From positions 1 to 44,061 of IMG/VR virus record IMGVR_UViG_3300020470_000035: DNA of 44,061 nt, one strand, 5' to 3'. The translations under genes and the position numbers were made by a program. Of this stretch, positions 4,383 to 14,800 are shown one piece after another (the first letter of the stretch is position 1; every line of letters starts with the position of its first letter). The notes below the pieces were generated by a model. The model had not been told where the DNA came from. It did no database searches and was given only the letters and a program-made list of their open reading frames with translations. Origin of the DNA: a virus.

Positions 4383-4571
4383 ATGAGAAACATCACGATG
4401 CGAAAAAATTTCCAAGATGAAAGAACTACCTTAGAAGTTGATACAGTATCAGGGGAGTATATAATAAGAATACCAGAATGTATAGTAAATGATCAAGGAT
4501 GGTTTGAAGATACTGTATTAGGATTTAAGGTTGATGGAGATGAAATTATTTTACAAGAAACCAATGACTAA
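4383..4571 (+). CDS. AbrB/SpoVT-fold-like small protein
   Basis: The gene encodes 62 residues from the ATG at 4383, with an alternative ATG at 4398. The core (GEYIIRIPECIVNDQGWFED, then TVLGFKVDGDEIILQE) follows the swapped-hairpin AbrB/MazE pattern: a beta strand ending IP, a short helix, W-x-x-x-T-x-L, and a terminal beta hairpin. Such proteins bind DNA as dimers and act as transition-state regulators or antitoxins. It opens a three-gene operon with an 8-nt overlap (ATGACTAA) to the next gene, so it might regulate its own operon. The assignment rests on pattern only. Confidence 0.55.
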   Translation: MRNITMRKNFQDERTTLEVDTVSGEYIIRIPECIVNDQGWFEDTVLGFKVDGDEIILQETND

Positions 4572-4731
4572 AACTTATCACATATACTTAAATGAGAGAT
4601 GCCTGTTTAAGAATTTGGATCAACAGGAGTTTAATGTTATATGGGGAAGGTTATATCATTCGTATTGGGATGGTTTAGAGTATAGTGAAGTAGATATAGA
4701 TGAAAAAGAATTAGCAGATGCCTCTTATTAA
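4564..4731 (+). CDS. small protein, distant paralogue of the product of 6066-6230
   Basis: The gene encodes 55 residues from the ATG at 4564, which overlaps the previous stop. The pattern TYHIYLNERCLFKNLDQQEF and later EVDIDEKEL parallels the 54-residue protein at 6066-6230 (YSIFEGDKLLFEDLTQDEYF). Both have a short beta hairpin, then L-T/D-Q-x-E-F/Y and an acidic helix. Related small proteins are common in T4-like cyanophages, with no assigned function. It ends directly against the ATG of the oxygenase gene (4732), so the three genes are probably translationally coupled. Confidence 0.6.
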   Translation: MTKTYHIYLNERCLFKNLDQQEFNVIWGRLYHSYWDGLEYSEVDIDEKELADASY

Positions 4732-5280
4732 ATGAAACACGCAAAGATTATGGATAACGCCCTTGACAGGGGTTATTTTGAATACTTAAATAAAAAGATT
4801 TTACATAATAGTCCTAATTTTCACTGGTTATTCAATGAGAAAGTAGCAACACATGAGGATGATCCTAATGATGAACAGTTTTATTTTGTAAGTAGTTTCT
4901 ATAATAACAATAATATAGAGAGTCCTTTTTATTATGAATTAAAACCCCTCTTTGAATTCTTAGATGTAAAAGCAATAATAAGAGCAAGAGCAATAATGTA
5001 TTGTAATCAGGGTAAACAAATTATACACGGTAGTCATATTGATTTCTGTTATGATCATAAAGCTGCTTTGTTGTATATGAATACCTGTAATGGTTTTACA
5101 TTAATGTGTGATGATGATTGGGATAGAGATAAGGGTGATATTAGGGGAAGATATGAACAAGGTAATAAGATAATGAGTGTAGAAAATCGTATAGCAATAC
5201 ACAATGGTGCTACTCCACATTGTAGTAGTACTTGTACTGATGACCGTAAAAGAATAGTACTAGCAATTAATTATTTTTAA
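4732..5280 (+). CDS. 2-oxoglutarate/Fe(II)-dependent oxygenase
   Basis: The 182-residue product looks like the prolyl-4-hydroxylase / 2OG-Fe(II) superfamily common in cyanophages. The predicted iron ligands are H102 and D104 (GSHIDF) and H163 (TPHCSS), with R174 (DDRKRIVLAINYF) placed to bind 2-oxoglutarate. Length and motif spacing suit the short single-domain members. The enzyme would hydroxylate a protein or small-molecule substrate in the infected cell; the substrate cannot be read from sequence. It starts with no gap after the preceding gene and has no separate ribosome binding site. The coding sequence is very AT-rich compared with the genes before 4200. Confidence 0.8.
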   Translation: MKHAKIMDNALDRGYFEYLNKKILHNSPNFHWLFNEKVATHEDDPNDEQFYFVSSFYNNNNIESPFYYELKPLFEFLDVKAIIRARAIMYCNQGKQIIHGSHIDFCYDHKAALLYMNTCNGFTLMCDDDWDRDKGDIRGRYEQGNKIMSVENRIAIHNGATPHCSSTCTDDRKRIVLAINYF

Positions 5281-5281
5281 G

Positions 5282-5310
5282 TTGACTTTTCCTATATAAT
5301 CGCATATAAT
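5282..5310 (+). promoter_or_regulatory. strong sigma-70-like promoter
   Basis: TTGACT (5282-5287), a 17-nt spacer and TATAAT (5305-5310), the best match to the bacterial consensus in the window. A second TATAAT lies at 5295-5300. The start point near 5317 precedes the glycosyltransferase ATG (5333) by about 16 nt. Confidence 0.75.
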
Positions 5311-5332
5311 AACCTTGTAATTACATAACGTT

Positions 5333-6088
5333 ATGGGAAAAGGATTTACAGTTAAAGCGAAATCTCCCGTTGTCAAAAAAGAACCTGAATGGGATTTTGA
5401 TAAAGCAAAGGAGATGATAAAAGGTAAAACAGTAGTATTTTGTTTGCCTGGTAGAGGAGTCTCTTATGCTTTTTTGAAGAGTTTTGTTCAGCTATGCTTC
5501 GATCTGGTACAAAGTGGAGCAAGTATCCAAATCTCTCAGGATTACTCATCAATGGTCAACTTTGCACGTTGTAAGTGTTTAGGTGCTAATGTTCTCAGAG
5601 GTCCTGATCAGAAACCTTGGGATGGACAGTTAAAGTATGATTATCAGTTATGGATCGATAGCGATATTGTATTCAACACTGAGAAATTCTGGCAAATCGT
5701 TCTTATGGATAAGGATATTGCTGCTGGTTGGTACTGCACAGAGGATGGTAAGACTACATCAGTTGCTCATTGGATGGAAGAAGATGATTTCCGTTCTAAT
5801 GGTGGTGTTATGAACCACGAAACCCTCGAAAGCATCTCGAAAAGAAAGAAACCATTTACCGTAGATTATACTGGATTTGGATGGACATTAATTAAGCATG
5901 GTGTATTTGAGCACGATGAAATGAAGTATCCTTGGTTTGCACCTAAGATGCAGGTATTTGAATCTGGTGAAGTACAGGATATGTGTGGTGAGGACGTTTC
6001 GTTCTGCCTAGATGCAAAAGATGCAGGTTTTGAAATCTGGTGCGATCCTAGAGTACGTGTTGGTCATGAAAAACAAAGAGTTATATAG
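5333..6088 (+). CDS. GT-A type glycosyltransferase
   Basis: The 251-residue product has a GT-A fold pattern. After a basic N-terminal extension comes a beta strand (TVVFCLPGRGVSYAF, about 33-47), then the metal-binding D-x-D in WIDSDIVF (DSD at 109-111). A C-terminal GEDVSFCLDAKDAGFEIW segment (219-236) and the final VGHEK match the acceptor-side E-D...H motif of the fold. It would transfer a sugar from a nucleotide donor to an unknown acceptor, perhaps virion protein, host surface or DNA. Genes of this kind are often found just before gp25 in cyanophages. It has its own strong promoter. Confidence 0.7.
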   Translation: MGKGFTVKAKSPVVKKEPEWDFDKAKEMIKGKTVVFCLPGRGVSYAFLKSFVQLCFDLVQSGASIQISQDYSSMVNFARCKCLGANVLRGPDQKPWDGQLKYDYQLWIDSDIVFNTEKFWQIVLMDKDIAAGWYCTEDGKTTSVAHWMEEDDFRSNGGVMNHETLESISKRKKPFTVDYTGFGWTLIKHGVFEHDEMKYPWFAPKMQVFESGEVQDMCGEDVSFCLDAKDAGFEIWCDPRVRVGHEKQRVI

Positions 6089-6230
6089 TATCTTTGAGGG
6101 TGATAAACTTCTTTTTGAAGATCTCACCCAAGATGAGTACTTTGATGCGATGGAAGACCTCGCTCAAGAATTCTATAAAACTGGTGTTTACAATCCAAAC
6201 AATCTAAGAACTGAAATTAAGCAAATTTAA
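6066..6230 (+). CDS. small acidic cyanophage protein, function unknown
   Basis: The gene encodes 54 residues from the ATG at 6066, which overlaps the last 23 nt of the glycosyltransferase gene. The sequence reads LYSIFEGDKLLFEDLTQDEY, then an acidic helix (FDAMEDLAQEFYKTG) and a PNNLRTEIK tail. I recall very similar small proteins in many T4-like cyanophages. It is a relative of the product of 4564-4731. Function is unknown; the overlap suggests coupled translation with the glycosyltransferase. Confidence 0.65.
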   Translation: MKNKELYSIFEGDKLLFEDLTQDEYFDAMEDLAQEFYKTGVYNPNNLRTEIKQI

Positions 6231-6232
6231 TT

Positions 6233-6379
6233 ATGGCAAAGTTTAAACAAAGTCTAACTGGGTCTACATTTGTAGAAGCAACCCCGAAAAAAACTCGTCA
6301 AGGAAGAGGAAAACACTCGAAATATGCCGCTTCGTCTCGAAATAAAGCACCTAAACGGTATAGAGGGCAAGGAAAATAA
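6233..6379 (+). CDS. conserved very basic 48-residue protein
   Basis: This short gene, two bases after the previous stop, encodes 48 residues with many Lys and Arg: MAKFKQSLTGSTFVEA, then PKKTRQGRGKHSKYAASSR and KRYRGQGK at the C-terminus. The KKTRQGRGKHSKY and RYRGQGK segments are, from memory, strikingly conserved in T4-like cyanophages. The protein probably binds nucleic acid or is a minor virion component, but no function is established. A strong terminator follows at once, separating it from the late gp25 unit. Confidence 0.7.
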   Translation: MAKFKQSLTGSTFVEATPKKTRQGRGKHSKYAASSRNKAPKRYRGQGK

Positions 6380-6382
6380 CCA

Positions 6383-6419
6383 AAAAGGACTCGAATTACA
6401 TCAATTCGGGTCTTTTTTT
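6383..6419 (+). terminator. rho-independent terminator
   Basis: A long stem AAGGACTCGAATT/AATTCGGGTCTTT with a five-base loop and a seven-T run to 6419. It separates the upstream unit from the late baseplate operon. Confidence 0.8.
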
Positions 6420-6437
6420 GTAATTGTATAAAAGTAC

Positions 6438-6445
6438 TATAAATA
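6438..6445 (+). promoter_or_regulatory. T4-type late promoter before gp25
   Basis: An exact TATAAATA, preceded by C, 33 nt before the gp25 ATG and directly after a terminator. This is the textbook position for a gp55/gp33/sliding-clamp-dependent late promoter driving baseplate genes. Confidence 0.85.
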
Positions 6446-6478
6446 AATCCAGTAATAATACTAAATAATACCTTTTAG

Positions 6479-6880
6479 ATGGCAATCAAGCGTACATCAC
6501 AGGCATTTAAGGATATAAGTTTCTCGTTTACTCCTCATCCAGTAACAAAAGATCTTCCTATCCTAAAGAATGAACGTGCTATTGTACGATCAGTAAGAAA
6601 TTTAGTTGAAACCATCCCAACCGAAAGATTTTTTAATTCTGATCTTGGGACAGATATTAGAGGCAGTTTATTTGAGAACTTTTATCCTGGAATGATGAGA
6701 GTTATTGAGGATCAAATTAGAGAAACTGTTTATCAATATGAACCAAGAGTTGATAATTTAAATGTAGAATTGAACAATTATCAAGATGCTAATGGATATG
6801 ATGTTACCATATTCTTTGATATTGTTGGTACATCTATACCAACACAGTCATTTAACTTCCTTTTAGAACCAACCAGATAA
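6479..6880 (+). CDS. gp25: baseplate wedge subunit gp25
   Basis: The 133-residue product matches T4 gp25 (132 residues), a lysozyme-fold baseplate wedge protein that joins the wedge core bundle and helps start sheath polymerisation. The family's EPR motif is present at 88-90 (YQYEPRVDNL), preceded by the conserved helix with F-x-P-x-x-M-R (67-74). The N-terminus (FKDISFSFTPHPVTKDL) is also typical. It is the first gene after the late promoter at 6438-6445 and lies four bases before gp6. Confidence 0.92.
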   Translation: MAIKRTSQAFKDISFSFTPHPVTKDLPILKNERAIVRSVRNLVETIPTERFFNSDLGTDIRGSLFENFYPGMMRVIEDQIRETVYQYEPRVDNLNVELNNYQDANGYDVTIFFDIVGTSIPTQSFNFLLEPTR

Positions 6881-6884
6881 TAAT

Positions 6885-8822
6885 ATGCCTTTTACACAGT
6901 TTACAAGTTTAGATTTTGATGAAATTAAAGCCCAAATAAGGGATTATCTTCGTGCAAACAGCAATTTTACTGATTTTGACTTTGAAGGTTCTAATTTCTC
7001 AATTTTAATCGATACTTTAGCGTATAATACCTATATTAATGCCTTTAATGCTAACCTAGTTGCAAATGAATCCTTCTTAGATTCAGCAACTATAAGAGAA
7101 AATGTAGTTTCATTAGCAAGAAATATTGGTTATGTACCCCGTTCAAAATCTGCTGCAAAGGCATCAATCTATTTTAGTGCAGAAACTACCTCAACTAACC
7201 CTTTATTATACTTAAAACCTGGTTTAGTGTGTGTTGGGCAAGCAGATGGTACTACATATAGATTTTCAACCACTGAAGAGAACTATGCATCAATAAAAGG
7301 TGGTGTTGCTGAGTTTGGAACAGCAGAAAATCCAGTTACAGTCTACCAAGGAACGTTTTTACAGTCTATTTTTGTATCAAATAATAGTAGTGATCAACGT
7401 TTTATCTTAGATAATCCTAATATTGATACCTCTACCATCACTGTACATGTATCTAATGCTAGTGGTGTGCTTGGAAATCAGTATACTATGATTGATAATA
7501 TACTAAAAATTGATAAAAAGTCTAAAGTTTTCTTTGTACAGGAGATTCAAGATGAAAAATATGAAATATTGTTTGGTGATGGATATTTTGGTAAAAAATT
7601 AGAGAATAATGACATTATTACAGTAAGATATATTGTTACAGATGGTGAAAATGGCAATGGTGCAGCTAAATTTAGTTTCCAAGGTGTTTTTACTGATAAA
7701 CCCACTACAGATGTTAATGCATCTACTATCATACCTAGTGCTGGAATTACCGTAAACACCGTTCAGAACGCTATAAACGGTGCTGGAGCAGAGAGTTTAA
7801 ACTCTATTAAGTATTTTGCACCTAGATTGTATTCTTCGCAACACAGAGCAGTTACAGGCAATGATTATGAAGCAATAATACAGTCAATTTATCCTAAAAC
7901 TGAGACTGTTTCTGTTGTTGGTGGGGAAGAATTAGATCCTCCACAATTTGGTAAGGTACAAATCAGTATAAAACCAAAAAATGGCACATATGTATCGGAT
8001 TTTGATAAACAACAAATAAAAAATAAGTTAAAAAGTTATGCAATTGCTGGAATTAACTCTGAAATTGTAGATTTAAAGCTATTGTATGTTGAAATTGATT
8101 CAACAATCTATTATGACACCTCTAAAATTACAAATGCCAATAAATTAAAATCAGAGGTATCAGGTTCTCTCACAACTTACTCAAAAAGTGTAGATATTAA
8201 TAAATTTGGTGGAAGATTTAAATATAGTAAGATATTACAGTTAATTGATAGGGTTGATAATGCAATTACCTCTAATATTACTACAGTTAAAATTAGAAGA
8301 GACTTAAAAGTACTAAAAAATCAATTTGCACAGTATGAATTGTGTTTTGGAAACAAATTTCATATAAATCCAGAGGGATTTAACATAAAAAGTACTGGAT
8401 TTAGTGTAAATGGTACATCTGACACTGTTTATTTGACTGATGTCCCAAATAAAGATGCTAATGGTAAGTTAGATGGTAGTGGAATGGGTATATTAAGTGC
8501 AATTACCCGAAATCAGAAGGATGAATTAAGAGTGGTTGTTAAATCTGTAGGGACAGTTAACTATACTAAGGGCGAAATAATACTCAATACCATAAACATT
8601 ACATCAACTTCTGCTGCAAATGATTTAATAGAGATACAAGCATTTCCTGATTCTAACGATGTAGTTGGATTGAAGGATTTATACCTACATTTTGATGTTT
8701 CAAATAGTAAGATAAATATGGTTAAAGATGTAATTGCTTCTGGTGAAGATGTTTCGGGCGTTGTATTTACAAGAGACTATTACACATCAAGTTACTCTAA
8801 TGGAGATCTAGAGAGAAAATAA
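6885..8822 (+). CDS. gp6: baseplate wedge subunit gp6
   Basis: The 645-residue product is close to T4 gp6 (660 residues). Gp6 dimers form the inner ring that holds the six baseplate wedges together. The N-terminus (FTSLDFDEIKAQIRDYL) and the following DFDFEGSNFSILIDTLAYN are characteristic. A Baseplate_J-like core follows at about 300-370 (APRLYSSQHRAVTGNDYEA, then EELDPPQFGKVQISIKP). It lies between gp25 and the giant gp7-type gene in T4 order. Its stop is immediately followed by the next ATG (8823). Confidence 0.92.
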   Translation: MPFTQFTSLDFDEIKAQIRDYLRANSNFTDFDFEGSNFSILIDTLAYNTYINAFNANLVANESFLDSATIRENVVSLARNIGYVPRSKSAAKASIYFSAETTSTNPLLYLKPGLVCVGQADGTTYRFSTTEENYASIKGGVAEFGTAENPVTVYQGTFLQSIFVSNNSSDQRFILDNPNIDTSTITVHVSNASGVLGNQYTMIDNILKIDKKSKVFFVQEIQDEKYEILFGDGYFGKKLENNDIITVRYIVTDGENGNGAAKFSFQGVFTDKPTTDVNASTIIPSAGITVNTVQNAINGAGAESLNSIKYFAPRLYSSQHRAVTGNDYEAIIQSIYPKTETVSVVGGEELDPPQFGKVQISIKPKNGTYVSDFDKQQIKNKLKSYAIAGINSEIVDLKLLYVEIDSTIYYDTSKITNANKLKSEVSGSLTTYSKSVDINKFGGRFKYSKILQLIDRVDNAITSNITTVKIRRDLKVLKNQFAQYELCFGNKFHINPEGFNIKSTGFSVNGTSDTVYLTDVPNKDANGKLDGSGMGILSAITRNQKDELRVVVKSVGTVNYTKGEIILNTINITSTSAANDLIEIQAFPDSNDVVGLKDLYLHFDVSNSKINMVKDVIASGEDVSGVVFTRDYYTSSYSNGDLERK

Positions 8823-11800
8823 ATGAGCATAGGCATTGATAAGAGAATACAAGTTAATAAAGTAATTGAAAGTCAATTACCTGAATTTTTAAGGTCTGAT
8901 TTTCCACTTGCTACTGAATTTTTTAAACAATATTATCTCTCACAAGAATTTCAAGGTGGTGTAACCGATTTAATTGATAATTTTGATCAATATTTAAAGG
9001 TTGATAACTTAGTTCCTGAAGTTGTTTATGGAACTACTACTTTGGTTGATCCAGTTTCTACTTCAGATACGACAATTGTAGTTAAATCAACTAAAGGATT
9101 TCCCGATCAATACGGTCTTTTAAAGATTGATGGTGAAATTATTACTTATACTTCTAAAACTGACACTACTTTTATTGGTTGTATTCGTGGATTTAGTGGT
9201 ATAAGTGGTTATAATGTAGGAATAGCAACACATTTAGATTCAGTTAATAGAGAAAATTTAACTTTTGAAGATACAGAGGCAGAATCTCATCTTACAAGTG
9301 CAACTGTTATTAATTTAAGTGTATTATTCATACAAGAATTTTATAAAAAATTAAAGAAAACTTTTTTACCTGGTTTAGAAAATAACGATTTTGCTAAAGA
9401 TATTGATGTTGGTAATTTTATTAAGAATGCAAGGTCATTTTATCAATCAAAAGGTATTGAAGAATCTATTAAAATCTTATTAAAAGTTTTATATGGTGAA
9501 GATTCTATAGTATTAGATTTAGAAGAACGCTTAATTAAACCATCAAGTGCAGAATTTATAAGAAGAGAAGTTATTATTGCTGATAAAATCAGTGGTGATC
9601 CGCAAAAATTAGTAGGTCAAACTGTATATAAATCAACAGATTTACGAACTAATGCTTCCGTATCTGAAGTTGAGATATTAACTAGATCTGGTGTTGGTAC
9701 AGATGCTCCAAAAGTATACTATAAACTCTCATTATTCGTTGGGTATAACGATAGAGATTTAATTGAGGGTACATTTACCATTCCAGGTAAAACAAAGGTG
9801 TTAGAGAAGGTTTCAGTAGGGTCTTCTATCGTTTCTGTAGACTCTACCATTGGATTTCCTCAGAGTGGATATGTTTTATGTGGCATTAATTCAATATCAT
9901 ATACTTCAAAATCAGTCAATCAATTTTTTGGATGTACTAATATAGTTGAGCCTATTGGAATTCGTTCAGATGTTAGAGCAGATGAGGTTATATTTGGATA
10001 TGAAGATGGGGATTTAGATAATAAAGTAGAATTAAGAATTACTGGAGTTTTATCAGAATTTAAAGTAGTTTCTGATATTTCACTTGTAACTGAAGGTGAA
10101 CGAATATATGTTAAAAATGTTGGCGAATCTGTACAAAATCCTTCAAATAACCAATCATATAAAGAAATATTTGCAAATTCATGGATTTATAATACCAGTT
10201 CTAGATATCAAATAGATCAAATTAGTGGTTCTACCATTATGGTATCTACCGATATTGATAAATCTAGCTTAAAAGTTGGTGATATAATTGAAATATTATT
10301 ACGAAATTCAGAAACTGTTGTATCACCATTTGCCGAAGTTATTAATATTGACTTAACAAAGAATGAAATAATAGTTAATGGAATATCTGGATTTACTCCT
10401 GTTGTTGGATATTATTATGACTTAAGAAGAAAATTAAAGAAATCTTCTAGTAATGGTATAGAAATTTTAGAAGGTAATGATAATATCCTAGCAGATGTTT
10501 TAAATGTTTATGTTGATGATGAAAAAGATGCATTTGTTGCTTCTAATTCACTTCCAAGTTATACATTAAAATCAGATCTTAAAACAACTTTAGTTACTAT
10601 ATCAACAACATCTAATCAACTTGAAGGTTATAATAATATGACCGATGATTATGATGTAATTATTGCAGAAGGTGGACAAGAAATTGAATTAATAACTGGA
10701 GATTCTATAATCTATACTTCAGAAAATCCATTAACAAATTTAACTTCTGGTGATTTGTATTATGTTGAAGTTGTAGCTATAAATCCTGGTAAAATTAGGT
10801 TATATAGTTCAAGAGGTTTAATTGGAAATACTACAAATTGCGTTAGATTTAATGCAAAGGGTGATGCAATAACATCTTCTCATACATTTACTAAGTCATC
10901 AGAATATAATAAGAAATTAAGTTCAAATAAAATATTAAGAAAATTCCCATTATCACAAAATTTATTTGTTTCTGGTAAGAATGAAACGCCAGTTAATACT
11001 ATTGGTATGTTAATTGATGGTGTTGAGATAAGAACACCTATATCTGAAGATTATATTTACTATGGTCCCATAGAATCTGTAGATGTATATAATAGTGGAG
11101 ATGGTTATGATGTTATAAATCCACCAAAAATATTGGTTGATGATAGTCTTGGTGGAGGAACAAATGCATTATTGGAACCAGTTATTGTTGGATCTGTTAA
11201 AGAAATATTTGTTGATCCGCATGATTTTGATATTGATGATGTTAAAACTATTACATTAACTGGGGGTAACGGGTCAGGTTGTATATTAGAACCAGTTATT
11301 GGGCAGAGATATAGAGAGTTAGAATTTGATAGTAGAGATATTTTCTTCTCTGGTGGATTGTCTATTGATGATGAAACAATTACATTTAAGACAGAACATT
11401 ATTTAAATGATGGTGAAGTTGTTTATTATAATAATAATGGAAATCCAAATATTGGTATTGGTGGGTATAAGGATGTCTCAAATATTGCTACTGGAAGATT
11501 AGCAACAGGTACTCCATATAATATTAGAGTAGTTAATTCAAAAACTATTCAGATATACAATTCTTATGAGGATGCAAGAAGTGGTATTAATACTATTGGT
11601 ATCTCAACTGCTACTAATGCTGCTGGTATTCATAAGTTCAGAACTGTATCTAAGAAAACATTACAGTCAGTTAAAATATTAAATCCTGGTTCTGGTTATA
11701 CTCATAGAAAATTACATATTAAACCATCTGATGTTTCTATAAGTTATTCTAAGATAACTTTTAAAGGACATGGATTTGCAGATGGTGATTTGATTGAATA

Positions 11801-14800
11801 TAGTAATACTGGTAGCGGTAATCCAAACCCAAATTCAATTGGTGGATTAGATGGTAAAGACTATTACATATTAAAAATTGATAACGATTCTTTCAGATTA
11901 GCAGATTCTAAAGTTAATTATGATAGAGGTGATTATGTTAAATTAACTTCTCAAGGAACAGGATTACAGACATTTAAATATCCAGATATTAAAGTAAATG
12001 CAGAAGTTTCTTTTGCTTCAACAGTTACAGGATCGTTTAATTTCACTCCTGTTGTTACTGGTAAGATAGTTGATGCTTATCTTTATGAAAGTGGAACTAA
12101 GTATGGATCTAAGATATTAAATTTACAAAAAAATCCTAAAGTAACTATTAAAAACGGAAAAGATGCTGTAGTAAAGGGATCTATAGTTAATGGTAGAATT
12201 GTTGATGTGCAGGTTTTAAATAAGGGAAGTGAATATTATTCTCTTCCAGAAATAACTGTACAAGCAACTGGAATAACCACTACTAATGTAATTGGAAATG
12301 GTGCTATTCTTAAACCAGTTGTTAGTGATGGTAAGTTAATTAAAGTAGATGTAATTAATACTGGTATAGGATATACTGATTCTAAAACAGCATTTTCTGT
12401 TAAATCTAGAGGATCAAATGCATTATTTGAACCAAGAGTTAGAAAATTAACGATTGATAATAATAAGAGACAAGGTACATATAACTTATCTTCAGATGAT
12501 GGTGAGAATTTACATCTTAGTATTCATGGTTATTCTTCAGATATTGCAAATTCATTTTCGGATAATGGAGGAAAACATTCTCCTATTATTGGATGGGCTT
12601 ATGATGGAAATCCAATTTATGGTCCATATGGATATAGTGAAGTAGATCAGTTAGGACCTTCTGTTGGTATTGTAACCTCTGGATATACTTTAGATGCTTC
12701 TAAAGTGATAGATCGTCCATCTACAACAGAATTTGAAGAAGGTTATTTTATTGAAGATTGGCAATATACAGGATCTACTACTCTTGATGAACATAATGGT
12801 AGATTTTGTAAAACTAATGAATTTCCTAACGGTGTTTACGCATATTTTGCAAGTGTGCAGCAAAGTACACAAACTAATACATTAGAACCAAGATTCCCAT
12901 ATTTTGTTGGTAAAACTTATAGATCTCCTTTCATATCATCTAATACAACATTAACACAAGAATTTAATTTTAATAATTCTAATTTAGCAAGAAATACCTT
13001 CCCATATAAAGTTGGTAATGCTCTAGCTGATAATGATTTTATTGTAGAATCAAATGAATATTTGAGACAACTTACTACTGTTGAATCTGTAACTACAGGT
13101 GAAATTGATAAATTAGAAGTTTTAGATGGAGGAACTGGATATAGAGTTGGTGATTATACAGATTTTGATGATATTGGGACTAATGGTACTGGTCTTCGAG
13201 GACAAGTTAAGTCTTTAGTTGGACTTGGAGTTTCAGAAATTACAACTGAATTAGATAGATACGAAAATGCAGTATTTACTTGGAAGAATGCTAATGAAGT
13301 TGTAGCAAAATATGAACCATTTATAGAATTAAAAGATCAAAATACTGTTTCTATTTCTGGTTTAAGTAGTTCAATAATTCATCTTACAGATTCATTCTCT
13401 GTTGGTGTTAAGACTGATACTATTGGATTAGCAAAATCTATGACTGCAAATGCAGTTGTTACTGGTAGAGTTGATGATATCTATGTTAATGTAATTCCAA
13501 ATACAGTTTCAATTGGATCAACTATAAAAATTAATGATGATGAATTAGTCAGAGTTTTAAACATTTTTGATGTAGGATCTATATTAAGAGTAAAACGCTA
13601 TGGTGTAGGTGCTGCTCATACTTATGGATCTAAACTTGATGTATTAAATCAAGAAATTACTATACCAGTTAGAACTGAGAAGTTCGATTCTACAGTTAAT
13701 AATTTAGTATATTTCAATGCGAAACAAGCAGTTGGACTTGGTACAACTGCAGGTGGTGGAGTTGCAACATTAGCAAGAAATGGTGAAACATTATTAGAAG
13801 TAGCAGTTCCTACAAGATCAATATACCTTCCTAATCACCCATTTACAACAGGTCAAGAATTAACATTAAGAAAGAGAGGAACTGCTACTTCTTTAATTGT
13901 TGGTGATCAAAGTGTACCACTTAATCTTTTTAATATTCCTAATGTAACTACAGATACTTCAACTGTTTATGCTATAAACAAAGGTCAAAATTATGTTGGA
14001 TTAGTAACTCAAAGAACATCAATAGGTAGTACAAGTGAAGGATTATTCTTCCACGGTAATGGATCTGATGATTATGAATATTCATTAGAATCTAATTACA
14101 ATCAGGTTATTGGGGATATTGATCAAATAACTTCAACAGTAGTTACAAATATAGCAATAGCAAATACTATAACTCATGGATTACGTAACAATGATGTAGT
14201 TAATTTGGAGGTTATACCAAATACTATTGTAGGAATAGGTAGTACTTCTCCATTAAGTCTTTCATTTAATGCGGAACACCAAAAGTTATTAGTTAATAAA
14301 GTTGGATTTAATTCTACTGGTATTAATACTACAACTTCTTCTATTACAATAAATGATCATGGATATAAAACTGGAGATAAGGTTTTATATGAAAGTAATG
14401 ATCCTGCTGAAGGTTTAGATAATCCTTGTTATTATATCTATGAGTTAAGTTCAAACGAATTTAGTTTGGGTGAAACTTTAAAAGATGTACAAGTCCAACC
14501 ACCATTATTAGTTGGTATTACTTCAACAGGTGGTCAAAATCATAGTTTTGGATTAGTTAATCCCCAAATTAAAGTTGTTAAGAATTCTAAGCTATCATTT
14601 AATGTTTCTGATAGCTCTTTATTGGATTATAATCTTAAATTCTTCTATGATAAAGAATTTAATAATGATTTTATTAGTGCTCAAGATACAAGCGTATTTA
14701 ATATATCAGGATTTGGTACATCTGGAATAGGTACTCAATCAACAGTAACTTTATCATTCTCAGAAACAACTCCATCTCAGTTGTATTATGCTATAGAGAA

